A DNA stretch of 64,000 nucleotides from Caldilineaceae bacterium (GCA_019637685.1 JAHBVF010000025.1:1-64000); one strand, 5' to 3'. Counted from the stretch's first letter, positions 52,431-63,980 are shown. Translations and numbers: made by a program. The notes: generated by a model not told the origin, from the letters alone.

Positions 52431-53570
52431 TTATACGTTCATGTCCATAAAAATGTGATATACGTGAACAATCATATCTCTATTTTGATGTTTCGTTAGG
52501 CCGACTTTAATTCCAGCAAATTGAGCAAACCTATTCGTTATATCTTCAACTTGTCTACCCAACATCTCATATTCGAAATTGATTGTAGGGACATAAACCT
52601 TGTATCTTTCCCAAAAGTCAGGAAAATTATTGGCTTTTGCATAAATGATTGCATAATTCCTCTTCAACCCATTTGGATCATAATTTTCGGAAAGCTTCTT
52701 TAGATGCTTGGTAATGTAATCCGTATCCACCGAACTGATAACGAAGGCTTCGAGAATGGATAACGGAATGTTCTCTTTGGTAAAAACTGCTATATCTAAT
52801 TCACCATATTGTGTACCGGTAAAGGACTCTCCTCGTTGAGTTTGATCTAGCACTATATAACTTTTAGCCGATAGCAATGACTGAAATAGACTATTAAATT
52901 GGTCTTCTTTATTGTTTAACACACTATGCTTACTCTGTATCTCTGTGGCACACCATCGAATATCACTGAATAATTGCTCTTGCAGTCGATCATATCCGAT
53001 AGATAGTACATCTCTCATATCCTCGAGTAATAGCAGATCAATTATGTCTAAATCTTCAAAGTTTGTTCTTGTTAGGCGGCTTATTATCTGATTTCGATTG
53101 ATATTTGACTCAAAATAGAGATGTTTCAGGATTAGAGTAAAATCATCTTGAGTCTCAACCTGTGTAAACAGATACTTCTTCAGAGGGTCTTCGAATTTCT
53201 GGAAAATTTTGGTAATTAAATACTTGTATCTGACCGAATGGTCATGAAAATAGTCTTGAAGATACGGTGCAAAATTATCAGTGTCATACAAAGAATCCTG
53301 GAGCGAAAGTCCTAAAAAGTGATAAACGTTAAGATGTTTTCGGTATATGGGATTTTTTAATTTTGGTGTAATTTTTGCCAATTCGTCCCTATCAGCATAT
53401 TCTCCTGAATAGCTAGAAATAGCAATCTGCTCCACCTCTCCTGTAAATTGAGACTTTTCAGATTTGTCTATCTCAGTTTGCATTTGATGAACAAAATAAT
53501 AACAGAACACATCTAGTGATGGATTCCCAAGTAATTTAGACTTTAGGTTTTGCACTAGTTCGTCAAGCAT
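52431..53570 (-). CDS. pAgo-associated putative PD-(D/E)XK-like nuclease
   Basis: A 379-residue protein, mostly helical in the first 215 residues, with a C-terminal alpha/beta domain resembling PD-(D/E)XK nucleases: Glu in KEDQFNSLF, then LDQTQRGESFTG, Asp in GELDIAVF (about 256-262) and Glu in SILEAF (about 270-276). The usual E-x-K Lys is not in place, so activity is unproven. YDPNGLKRNYAIIYA follows. The ATG overlaps the Argonaute stop (TGATG), so both are co-translated; a TTG at 53582 is an alternative start. Strongly AT-rich versus neighbours, suggesting acquisition. Expected role: effector of the Argonaute. Confidence 0.6.
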   Translation of the reverse strand: MLDELVQNLKSKLLGNPSLDVFCYYFVHQMQTEIDKSEKSQFTGEVEQIAISSYSGEYADRDELAKITPKLKNPIYRKHLNVYHFLGLSLQDSLYDTDNFAPYLQDYFHDHSVRYKYLITKIFQKFEDPLKKYLFTQVETQDDFTLILKHLYFESNINRNQIISRLTRTNFEDLDIIDLLLLEDMRDVLSIGYDRLQEQLFSDIRWCATEIQSKHSVLNNKEDQFNSLFQSLLSAKSYIVLDQTQRGESFTGTQYGELDIAVFTKENIPLSILEAFVISSVDTDYITKHLKKLSENYDPNGLKRNYAIIYAKANNFPDFWERYKVYVPTINFEYEMLGRQVEDITNRFAQFAGIKVGLTKHQNRDMIVHVYHIFMDMNV

Positions 53571-55621
53571 CAGATGAACCAAAGAGATTGATCAGGCATT
53601 GAGGTTTCGTCAAGATAAGTAAGATTCCCCTCCTTAAACTTCTCAGCAAACCTCGCCATTAGCTGAGGATATTTAATAGTAATCGGCGATCCTTGCGTGT
53701 TATAACTCGTATGCGACATTTCACTAAATTGATATATTTGTTCAGCAATATACTCAATATTAAAGAAACTCGAACTCTTGTGAATCTCGATTTTGTGGAA
53801 AACAGAACTTCTAGGGCGGAGTCCGAGGAAACCAAGCGTCTGGTTTACCTGGACAAGTGTACCTCTTAAGTTCTGCCCAAAACCTCTCTTTTCGTTGAAT
53901 ACTGCTCCTTGATCGCTTTCATCATAGGTAAAAAACCGGTAATTGTGTCCCGTACCTATATGTATAAATGCATATTCAACAGAATGCCCTCTAAATCTAT
54001 TAATCACCCGCCTTAATGCCTCAATTTCATTATCTTTACCAGCCGGCTTAAAGATATGAAAAATGAGATAAATAACTTGATCTGTATCTAAAGTGCCATC
54101 TTGGATACAATCTTCCATCGCTGATGAGACTATTTGTTCCAATTTGTCTTTGTAATCAACCATATTGGTCACCGAAGTTGCTTTTCCTAAAATGTACTTC
54201 CCGTCCCCTCTGAAAATTGATGTTAATCCTAGAACTGGCTGTCCGTCGTAATCTGTAGTTGCACCAATACCTATAATTAGCTCGTTTCTTCGATACTTAG
54301 GTTTTATAGTCCAAGCCATACCACCTAACTTGGCATAGATGTTTAGGGCAATGTTGTGATCCGTATAATTCGCTCTTGACTGTTTCTTATCAAATAAGAA
54401 TTGTCGTATTTGCTGTATTTGAACTTCTTGGGTATTGATACCACGTTTAATGAATTCAGCTTTACAAAAATAATATGGTGATGCACTTGGCTTCAAATCC
54501 TCATGTGCTTTATCAACCACAACTATAACGAGATCAGCATTCTTTATGGACGAAAGTTTTGCTTGATAAGACTTTAATGTGAAATCTTCTATTTCATATT
54601 TGGTGTAGTTAAAATCACTTTTTACCAATTTAAAGGTTTCGATCAATTCTTTCTGAACATATGCAAAGAATCTGCTTACATCTTGGTAGAGGTTTTGAGG
54701 ATAAATAATTGAAATGTTGATCGTTCTACTTTCAAATTCGTCATAAGTGAACGGTCTGTTATAACTGATCTTTCGTCTCTGATGAAAGGTGTTTTCTCTT
54801 TTGGGATATGTTCCATTATAAAAATAGGATTCGGGCTTGGGCAGTTCTGTGATCTCTACGTCTTTATGCTCGGTGTGGAGATCATATGTGGTCTTCTTGA
54901 TTGCTTCTATCTGCAAACCATCAGGTAAAGGGAACTTGCTGAGATTTTTATTGAAATAACTTTCGACAAAAGCATTGATTTCACCAAATTCATTTTGAAT
55001 TGCATTTTGCTGATCTAAATCCTGCTTTAACTGGGTAGCATAGTTGAAATGATTTGCGAGTCTGTATTGGGCCTTTGTATTCGTAAATACCTTTCCCGAT
55101 TCTATGTCATAACGCAAATCCTCATACTGGATGCCTTCTGACTGTAAGTTTTGTATTGTCCAACGTACCCTTAGAGTCATGGACGTCGAAATTGTGAAAC
55201 CCATCGATAAGCCAGAATTCATATAAAAAGGCGTGAAATGCATATGGAAAGTTTTATAAAGGCCCAAACCTCGATACCTGCCATCTGAAACATCCTTATC
55301 AAAAAAGGTGATTCTATACACATGCTGGCGTTTGCCTACCTTTATGTTAGTAGCAGTTTGATAGAACTGTTGTAATAAGCTATGTGCTAAAATATTTGAC
55401 AGTAAATACTGATCTTTTTCTCTAGTTACAGTTTGTGTCCCTTCACCAGAAAGTGAATTATTTCCCCAGAATAGTATTCTGTTTCTGTATCGCAAAAATA
55501 TGGAGTTACTGTTACTGCTTTTAAGGTCTTCTAATTGGTCCCGATCTTCAAAATTTACATAAGGAATAGTCAGTTGACTTTTTGATAGCGCAGTTTCAAA
55601 GAAGTTGATAGTGATAATCAT
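53570..55621 (-). CDS. Prokaryotic Argonaute, predicted catalytically inactive
   Basis: A 683-residue pAgo. The MID domain is clear: ADLVIVVVDK (362-371), then the 5'-phosphate pocket YYFCKAEFIKRGINTQ (Tyr383/384, Lys387, Gln398). The PIWI domain has NIALNIYAKLGGMAW (423-437) and LIIGIGATTDYDG (448-460); the usual catalytic Asp of IGxD is Gly453. The second Asp site reads IFHIFKPAG (520-528) instead of an RDG-type motif. The C-terminus is LWFI. The N-terminal 300 residues are diverged; a PAZ domain is not recognisable. Inactive pAgos normally guide a partner effector, and a coupled nuclease-like gene follows. GGGAG lies 6 nt before the ATG. AT-rich. Confidence 0.85.
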   Translation of the reverse strand: MIITINFFETALSKSQLTIPYVNFEDRDQLEDLKSSNSNSIFLRYRNRILFWGNNSLSGEGTQTVTREKDQYLLSNILAHSLLQQFYQTATNIKVGKRQHVYRITFFDKDVSDGRYRGLGLYKTFHMHFTPFYMNSGLSMGFTISTSMTLRVRWTIQNLQSEGIQYEDLRYDIESGKVFTNTKAQYRLANHFNYATQLKQDLDQQNAIQNEFGEINAFVESYFNKNLSKFPLPDGLQIEAIKKTTYDLHTEHKDVEITELPKPESYFYNGTYPKRENTFHQRRKISYNRPFTYDEFESRTINISIIYPQNLYQDVSRFFAYVQKELIETFKLVKSDFNYTKYEIEDFTLKSYQAKLSSIKNADLVIVVVDKAHEDLKPSASPYYFCKAEFIKRGINTQEVQIQQIRQFLFDKKQSRANYTDHNIALNIYAKLGGMAWTIKPKYRRNELIIGIGATTDYDGQPVLGLTSIFRGDGKYILGKATSVTNMVDYKDKLEQIVSSAMEDCIQDGTLDTDQVIYLIFHIFKPAGKDNEIEALRRVINRFRGHSVEYAFIHIGTGHNYRFFTYDESDQGAVFNEKRGFGQNLRGTLVQVNQTLGFLGLRPRSSVFHKIEIHKSSSFFNIEYIAEQIYQFSEMSHTSYNTQGSPITIKYPQLMARFAEKFKEGNLTYLDETSMPDQSLWFI

Positions 55622-55994
55622 TTATGCTCCCTGGCAGAATTACGGAAATCGCGAATTTTCACAAGTAAACAAACCATGGTTGCGCTGATTTGTTACCAAC
55701 CAGTGTTGCTGTAAACGCTACTAATGTCTAGTCAAACACTTTGATAAGCACAACCACCTTACACACACTATAATGCTCCCTCCCACCCATTGTCAAACCG
55801 TTCCTTCCCGTCCACTCACCATAAATTACCACCTATCGCCCCAAAATTGTACATTCCCCCTTCACCGCTGGTATAGTGGGGAGAAATCGCTGGCGGAACC
55901 AAAGAGAGCCATCGACGCCCAATGAAATTCCGCGTCCATCCGCTCCCGCCGCTCCATCTGCGTCCCATAATTTCACGACGGAAAGGCACATCCA
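55622..55994. other. Divergent intergenic region between pAgo and aconitase
   Basis: 373 nt without a gene. Composition changes from AT-rich (pAgo side) to GC-rich (aconitase side). A TATAAT at 55769-55774 faces aconitase. On the minus strand a TTGACT at about 55738-55733 faces the pAgo, but no good -10 follows at normal spacing. Confidence 0.5.
55769..55774 (+). promoter_or_regulatory. Possible -10 for aconitase
   Basis: Perfect TATAAT, but the nearest -35-like TTGATA (55741-55746) is 22 nt away, so the promoter would be atypical or activator-dependent. Confidence 0.4.
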
Positions 55995-58706
<2,712 letters not shown>

Positions 58707-58721
58707 TATCGGATCAGTGAG

Positions 58722-58859
58722 CGCCGGTTGAGTAGCCCGGAGTCTGCTGGAGGGCGTATCGAAACCAAGCGGGTTACGCGGCAGAAGATGACCTGTACTC
58801 GTAAACCCGCTCCTGAGTTTCGATACGGCGGGAAACAGCCCCCGCCTACTCAACCGGCG
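58722..58859. repeat. Large complex palindrome between aconitase and an M3 peptidase
   Basis: The outer arms CGCCGGTTGAGTAG (58722-58735) and CTACTCAACCGGCG (58846-58859) are perfect complements. Inner arms CGTATCGAAAC (58755-58765) and GTTTCGATACG (58817-58827) also pair perfectly. A third pair AGCGGGTTACG (58768-58778) and CGTAAACCCGCT (58800-58811) pairs with a one-base bulge. The result is one long bulged hairpin of about 138 nt. Confidence 0.85.
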
Positions 58860-58927
58860 TCGCTAATCCAGCCTGCACGGAACGTTCTGGCCCCGCCACT
58901 TTATCTCCCATTGAAGGAATTTTCTAA

Positions 58928-60733
58928 ATGACTGTACAAACACTCGAAAAACCCCGCGAATACATTCTCTCCGGCTGGGACCTCTCCGAGCTGCTGCCGG
59001 AACCCAGCGAAGCGTTGATCGAAGAGCGGCTGGGCCAGATCGAAGAGACGGTCCAGACATTTGTCGGGCTGCGTGACAAACTCTCGCCGGAGATGGACCC
59101 GGACATTCTGATCGCCGCGGTGCGCCAGTACGAAGCGCTCATCGAGCAGGCCCAACTGCTGGGCGGCTACGGCAGCCTCTGGTTCTCGTCCGACACCCAA
59201 TCGCCGGACGCGCTCAGCTTCCGCAACCGTATGCAGCAGGTCTTCACCGACGTGCAGAACCGCACCCTCTTCTTCAGCCTGTGGTGGAAGAGCCTGGACG
59301 ACGACCAGGCCGAGCGACTGTTGCCCGATGCCACAGAACAGCCCGACTATCGTCACTATCTGGAAGAGATGCGGCTCTTCAAGCCCTACACCCTGGATGA
59401 AAAGTCGGAACAACTCATCAACGTCAAAGACGCCAACGGCGTCGACGCGCTCTTGACGATCTATTCGATGTTGACCAACCGGCTGGAATTCGATCTGACT
59501 GTGGACGGCGAGACGAAGAAAGTGACCCGGGGCGAACTGATGGCCCAGGTCTACTCGCCCAACCCGGATGACCGGGCCGCGGCCTATCAGGAACTCTACC
59601 GGGTCTATGGCGACGAGGCCAACATTCTGGCCCAGATTTACATCAATCGGGTGCGGGACTGGCACAGCGAGAATGTGGAGCTGCGCAAATTCGATTCGCC
59701 CATTGCCGTGCGCAACCTGGCCAACGACATCCCCGCGGCCGCGGTGGACGCGCTGCTGGACACGGCCCGCAGCAATGCGCCCCTCTTCCAGCGCTATTTC
59801 CGGCTGAAGGCGGGCTGGCTGGGCATGGAAAAGCTGCGCCGCTACGACATCTACGCGCCCCTGGCCCAGTCGGACAAGACCGTCGAGTTCTCTGCCGCGG
59901 CCCGTTCTGTGCTGGACACTTTCGCCAGCTTCGACGAGGGCATCGCGGCCCAGGCCCAGCGGGTCTTTGATGACAACCACATCGACAGCGAAGTGCGCAA
60001 GGGCAAACGGGGCGGGGCCTTCTGCGCCACCCTTTCGCCCAAAATCACGCCCTATGTGCTGATGAACTGGACGGGCAAAGTGCGGGATGTGGCGACGCTG
60101 GCCCACGAACTCGGCCACGCCATCCACAGTATGATGGCCGAAGAACATTCGTTGTTGACCCAGCACTCGTCCTTGCCCCTGGCCGAGACAGCTTCGGTCT
60201 TTGCGGAAATGATAATGACCGACAAACTGTTGGCCCAGGAGAAGGACCCGGCAGTGCGGCGGGACCTGCTGGCCGGTGCGGTGGACGACATCTACGCGAC
60301 TGTCATGCGCCAGGCCTATTTTGTCCTCTTTGAAAAGGCAGCCCACGCCGCGATTCTGAAGAACAAATCGGCCAAAGAACTCAACGCGCTCTATATGGAA
60401 AATCTGGCCGAGCAGTTCGGCGACAGCCTGGAGATCGGCGAGGAGTTCCAGCACGAGTGGGTGAGCATCCCCCACATCTACAGCACCCCCTTCTACTGCT
60501 ACGCCTACAGCTTCGGCCAACTGCTGGTCCTGGCCCTCTACCGGCGCTACCAGCAGGAGGGCGATGCCTTCAAGCCCGGCTATCTCAAAATTCTGGCCTA
60601 CGGCGGCTCGGCCCGGCCCGAAGCGATTTTGCAGGAAGCGGGCATCGACGTCACCGATTCGGCCTTCTGGCAGGGCGGTTTTGATGTGATCCGGGAGATG
60701 ATCGACGAATTGGAAAATATTCGGTTGGATTGA
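58928..60733 (+). CDS. M3-family oligoendopeptidase
   Basis: A 601-residue zinc peptidase of the M3B group. HELGHAIH provides zinc ligands and catalytic Glu; the third ligand is in PLAETASVFAEM. It is clearly related to, but diverged from, the pepF at 46878. Cytoplasmic. GAAGGA precedes the ATG at 9 nt. It follows aconitase after the large palindrome. Confidence 0.9.
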   Translation: MTVQTLEKPREYILSGWDLSELLPEPSEALIEERLGQIEETVQTFVGLRDKLSPEMDPDILIAAVRQYEALIEQAQLLGGYGSLWFSSDTQSPDALSFRNRMQQVFTDVQNRTLFFSLWWKSLDDDQAERLLPDATEQPDYRHYLEEMRLFKPYTLDEKSEQLINVKDANGVDALLTIYSMLTNRLEFDLTVDGETKKVTRGELMAQVYSPNPDDRAAAYQELYRVYGDEANILAQIYINRVRDWHSENVELRKFDSPIAVRNLANDIPAAAVDALLDTARSNAPLFQRYFRLKAGWLGMEKLRRYDIYAPLAQSDKTVEFSAAARSVLDTFASFDEGIAAQAQRVFDDNHIDSEVRKGKRGGAFCATLSPKITPYVLMNWTGKVRDVATLAHELGHAIHSMMAEEHSLLTQHSSLPLAETASVFAEMIMTDKLLAQEKDPAVRRDLLAGAVDDIYATVMRQAYFVLFEKAAHAAILKNKSAKELNALYMENLAEQFGDSLEIGEEFQHEWVSIPHIYSTPFYCYAYSFGQLLVLALYRRYQQEGDAFKPGYLKILAYGGSARPEAILQEAGIDVTDSAFWQGGFDVIREMIDELENIRLD

Positions 60734-60766
60734 TCGCTTCTTTCTCTCTGATCTGATGGTTTGTCT

Positions 60767-60825
60767 GCCCCATCACCTCTTCCGCGCCTTGGGGCCGAAG
60801 GGCGCTGATGGGGCCTCTTTTTTTC
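60767..60825 (+). terminator. Intrinsic terminator after the M3 peptidase
   Basis: GCCCCATCA (60767-60775) pairs with TGATGGGGC (60806-60814), enclosing an inner GCGCCTT/AAGGGCGC stem, and is followed by CTCTTTTTTTT. Confidence 0.85.
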
Positions 60826-60828
60826 GTC

Positions 60829-60857
60829 TTGCGGCTATGCTCAAAAGCGGCTATACT
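60829..60857 (+). promoter_or_regulatory. Promoter of the winged-helix regulator
   Basis: TTGCGG (60829-60834), 17-nt spacer, TATACT (60852-60857), about 45 nt upstream of the ATG and directly after the terminator. Confidence 0.6.
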
Positions 60858-60903
60858 GGGCATTCCTCCCTTTTGTTCGCTCAGTCGCCACCGAGAAGCA
60901 TCT

Positions 60904-61602
60904 ATGTCTGCACGCACCCCCATCCGCCTGCTCTGCCTGGGGCGGCAGGCTGCCTTGGCACGGGAACTGGAAGCCGTCTGGCAGGCCCTCTGCCCCACTG
61001 AGCCGGCACTCTCTTCCATTTCCATGCAGATCGTATGGGTGAATAGCCAGGCGCAAGCATTGAAAGCTCTGCGCGCCCACACCTTTCAGGCCATTGTGAT
61101 CGAGGTGGACAATCACCGGCAGCATCGCACGCGCTTTTGCCAGACGCTGCGTCACCGCTTCCCCTATTTGCGGATTATCGCCGCCTGCCCGGAACCCGTG
61201 AAGAACAGCCGCTTTGCCTTTAGTGATACAATCCGCCTGCCATTGGCCCACAAAGCTGGCCTGGGCTTGCTGCGGAGAATCTGCGAGAAGGAGGATGCAC
61301 GCGATTTGCGGGTGGGGCGCATCCATTTGGACACTGTGACCCGGACAGTGCGGGGACCCCGGGGCGTCCATTCGCTGCCGCCCAAACAATGCGCGCTGCT
61401 CCGCGTTCTGCTGCTCCACGGGGAAGAGATCGTCAGCCGGGAGAGGATTATGGCCGATGTCTGGGAAACCGAATTTCTGGAGGATACCCGCACCCTGGAT
61501 GTGCATATGCGCTGGCTGCGGGAAAAGATCGAGCCGGACCCATCCCACCCCATCTATCTGCTGACGATTCGCGGCCAGGGCTTTCGGCTGACCGCGAATT
61601 GA
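60904..61602 (+). CDS. OmpR-type winged-helix regulator with degenerate receiver
   Basis: A 232-residue transcription regulator. The C-terminal 100 residues are a typical OmpR/PhoB winged helix (LPPKQCALLRVLLLHGEEIV, then TLDVHMRWLREKI and RGQGFRL). The N-terminal domain has receiver-like length, but the phosphoacceptor region reads IVIEVDNHR without a canonical DxxLP, so phosphorylation is doubtful. No histidine kinase is adjacent. It may respond by protein contacts, as in atypical response regulators. Adjacent to a membrane regulator. Confidence 0.8.
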   Translation: MSARTPIRLLCLGRQAALARELEAVWQALCPTEPALSSISMQIVWVNSQAQALKALRAHTFQAIVIEVDNHRQHRTRFCQTLRHRFPYLRIIAACPEPVKNSRFAFSDTIRLPLAHKAGLGLLRRICEKEDARDLRVGRIHLDTVTRTVRGPRGVHSLPPKQCALLRVLLLHGEEIVSRERIMADVWETEFLEDTRTLDVHMRWLREKIEPDPSHPIYLLTIRGQGFRLTAN

Positions 61603-61612
61603 CCTTCTCTGT

Positions 61613-61641
61613 TTGTGAGCACCCCTTTTTTGTGGAATAAT
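61613..61641 (+). promoter_or_regulatory. Promoter of the LuxR-Kelch gene
   Basis: TTGTGA (61613-61618), 17-nt spacer, AATAAT (61636-61641). The expected start is at about 61648, on the ATG, so the mRNA may be leaderless. Confidence 0.55.
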
Positions 61642-61647
61642 ACAAGG

Positions 61648-63150
61648 ATGAGCAACCTTTCATCCTTGGACACGGCCACCCACACCCCTTCCTCTTCATC
61701 TGCAACAGCCGACACCCCAGCCCCGGGAAACGAGAACCCCCTGAGCGAGCGGGAGATGGATGTGGCGCGGCTGCTTGTCACCGGGGCCAGCAACGGCGAT
61801 ATTGCCAACGATTTAATTATCAGTCCCCACACTGTAAAAGTACATCTGCGCAATATCTATGAAAAACTGGCTGTGAACAGCCGCACCGAAGCGTCTATGC
61901 TGCTGGTGAGCCAGGGCTGGATCAGTGTGCCGGGTGTTGACACGGCGGAGAGCCAGGACGTGGCCGATCCGCTGGAACCGACCCCACTGAATGCGTCGGC
62001 AGGCGTCCCCTTTGGCTGGCAGCCCGTCTATTTGATTCTGGCCTTTGTAAGCAGTTTGGGATTGCTCTTCACCCCCTTTTTCACCCGGCCTGTCCAGTCC
62101 ATCCCCAATCTCCTGAGCGACGGGGACGCGATGGCCCTGGGCCGCCCGCTTATCGCCGAGTTGCCCCGCTGGGAATCCCGCGCGCCTCTCTCCACCGCGC
62201 GCAGTCGGCTGGCGCTGGTGGGTTTCAACGATGTGGCGCTCTACGCCATCGGTGGCGAGTCGTCTCAGGGCCAGCCGACCGCTTCGGTCGATATCTACGA
62301 TCTGCGCACCAACGAATGGCGAACCGGACCCGCGCTGCCCCTGCCTCTGGCCAATCTGGCGACGGCCGCGAATGGGCGTCTCATTTTTGTGGCTGGGGGC
62401 GACACAGTTGGAAGCAGCGCAGCCGAAAATGGCACAACTGAAAGCAGCACAAGCGGGGGCGACTCTGCCGTTTCCTTGAGCGATCTGCTGCTGACCTATG
62501 CACCGGAAACCGATATATGGAGCGAGTGGGGCCGGTTGCCCCTTCCCCTGGCTGGTGCATCTTTGGTGCTGGTTGGCGATGACCTCTATTTGCTCGGCGG
62601 GTGGGATGGTCAGGCCATGCGGGACGAGGTGTGGCGGATTGCGCTGGCGCGTGGCCCTGGCATTGATGCGGGCGCGTGGGAAACCGTCACCCATCTCAAG
62701 CGGGCCGCCTCTTTTGCCGGGGCTGTGGCTGTGGAAAATGATCTGTATGTGGTGGGCGGGTATGACGGACGCCAGGAACTGGGCGACGCACGGGTCTATG
62801 ACACGGCAACTGGCAACTGGCGGGATATGCCTGATCTGGCGACTGCCCGGGGCGGGATAGCGCTGCTCTATGACGGTCTGGCCCTTTTTGCCGTGGGTGG
62901 CGGTTGGACCCAATCAGTGGACACCATCGAACGCTTTGACCCGGCCACTGGTCTGTGGAGCAATTTCCCCGCGCCCATCAGCGGGGAATGGCGTCATCTG
63001 GGTGGGGCAGCCAACTCTCTGGGCCAACTCTATCTCATCGGCGGCTGGTCGGGGAGCTATTTGGACGTCCATCTGCGCTACCAGAGTTCTTTCCGCACCT
63101 TTTTCCCCTCCACAAAAAAGGACGTAAGTCCTTCTTCTCCCCAGCGATAG
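61648..63150 (+). CDS. Transmembrane regulator: LuxR-type HTH, one TM helix, Kelch propeller
   Basis: A 500-residue one-component transmembrane regulator. A canonical LuxR/GerE HTH is at 31-92 (LSEREMDVARLLVTGASNGD, then SPHTVKVHLRNIYEKLAV), a single hydrophobic segment at about 126-145, and a C-terminal Kelch-type beta-propeller with repeated LYxxGG blades (LYAIGG, LYLLGGWDG, LYVVGGYDG, LFAVGGG, LYLIGGWSG). Topology suggests cytoplasmic DNA binding and extracytoplasmic sensing, like ToxR/CadC but with LuxR and Kelch modules. The GTG at 61615 lies inside the promoter, so ATG 61648 is preferred. Ligand unknown. Confidence 0.8.
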   Translation: MSNLSSLDTATHTPSSSSATADTPAPGNENPLSEREMDVARLLVTGASNGDIANDLIISPHTVKVHLRNIYEKLAVNSRTEASMLLVSQGWISVPGVDTAESQDVADPLEPTPLNASAGVPFGWQPVYLILAFVSSLGLLFTPFFTRPVQSIPNLLSDGDAMALGRPLIAELPRWESRAPLSTARSRLALVGFNDVALYAIGGESSQGQPTASVDIYDLRTNEWRTGPALPLPLANLATAANGRLIFVAGGDTVGSSAAENGTTESSTSGGDSAVSLSDLLLTYAPETDIWSEWGRLPLPLAGASLVLVGDDLYLLGGWDGQAMRDEVWRIALARGPGIDAGAWETVTHLKRAASFAGAVAVENDLYVVGGYDGRQELGDARVYDTATGNWRDMPDLATARGGIALLYDGLALFAVGGGWTQSVDTIERFDPATGLWSNFPAPISGEWRHLGGAANSLGQLYLIGGWSGSYLDVHLRYQSSFRTFFPSTKKDVSPSSPQR

Positions 63151-63176
63151 CACGCCCCAGAAGTTTGGCTGCACTC

Positions 63177-63980
63177 TCAACGCAACAGAAGCGTCGCGCC
63201 AATGCCCAAGTGATCGGAGAGCACATCCGGCCCGATATCCAGCGCGCGCACGTCGATATCCGGCGAGGCCAGAATATAGTCGATGCGCCGGGTCGGTTCA
63301 TCGGCCGGGAAGGTGAAGCCGGGCGTTATACCCGCTTCTTCAACCAGATCGCGCAGACCGATGGCTTCCAGACTGAGCAGCACCGGCTCCATTGGCTGGG
63401 AATTCAGATCGCCCGTCAGCACCAGGCGGCGGATGGGATTGCCCTCCAGGAAATGGAGAATACTGGCAGCCTGCATCTCTCGGATGGTGGATTCTGTGCG
63501 CACGTGATGAAGATGGGTGTTGATCAACAGCAGGGGGTGTTCATCCCCCACATCGATCTCGTGATACGCAAACCCGCGGGTCAGGGGCAGGCCCGCGGGC
63601 GGCAGGGCAAACTCGTCGTGGCGGATGACGGGATAGCGGCTGAGAACCGCGTGGCCCCAGTCCATCCCCGATGTGGATGTGAAGGTAATCGGCATCCCCA
63701 GTCGCCAGGAAAGCCAGGCCGCCATATCCACGGAGCCATTGACCACCCACCCCCGGCTGACTTCCTGCAGAGTGATAATATCCGCGTTCTGCTCTTCCAG
63801 GGCGCGGGCCATTGCTTCCAGGCGAAGCGTCCCCCGCATATCAAAGCCGTTGTGGATATTGTAGTTGTAAATCCGGAGTGTGTTCGATTGCGCGCTGGCC
63901 ACGGCTGGCTGCTGCCAGATGATTGTTGTCAGCCCGATCAAAAGCGCCAGGGTGACAGCCAGGCTATGCAGGGAGGGCAA
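63177..63980 (-). CDS. Endonuclease/exonuclease/phosphatase family protein, possibly partial
   Basis: At least 267 residues. After a hydrophobic segment (about 5-30) comes an EEP domain: NYNIHNGFD, Glu in LQEVS, INTHLHH, TGDLNSQP, and the SDHLG terminus. EEP enzymes are Mg-dependent phosphodiesterases; this one is probably extracytoplasmic. The only visible starts are non-ATG (TTG at 63980) and the frame stays open to the window edge, so more N-terminal sequence may lie outside. Convergent with the Kelch regulator. Confidence 0.82.
   Translation of the reverse strand: MPSLHSLAVTLALLIGLTTIIWQQPAVASAQSNTLRIYNYNIHNGFDMRGTLRLEAMARALEEQNADIITLQEVSRGWVVNGSVDMAAWLSWRLGMPITFTSTSGMDWGHAVLSRYPVIRHDEFALPPAGLPLTRGFAYHEIDVGDEHPLLLINTHLHHVRTESTIREMQAASILHFLEGNPIRRLVLTGDLNSQPMEPVLLSLEAIGLRDLVEEAGITPGFTFPADEPTRRIDYILASPDIDVRALDIGPDVLSDHLGIGATLLLR

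Noticed and set aside
53570-55621. An active, self-sufficient guide-directed Argonaute nuclease
   Set aside because: The PIWI segments that should carry catalytic Asp residues read IGIG and IFHIFKPAG, so target cutting by the Argonaute itself is unlikely.
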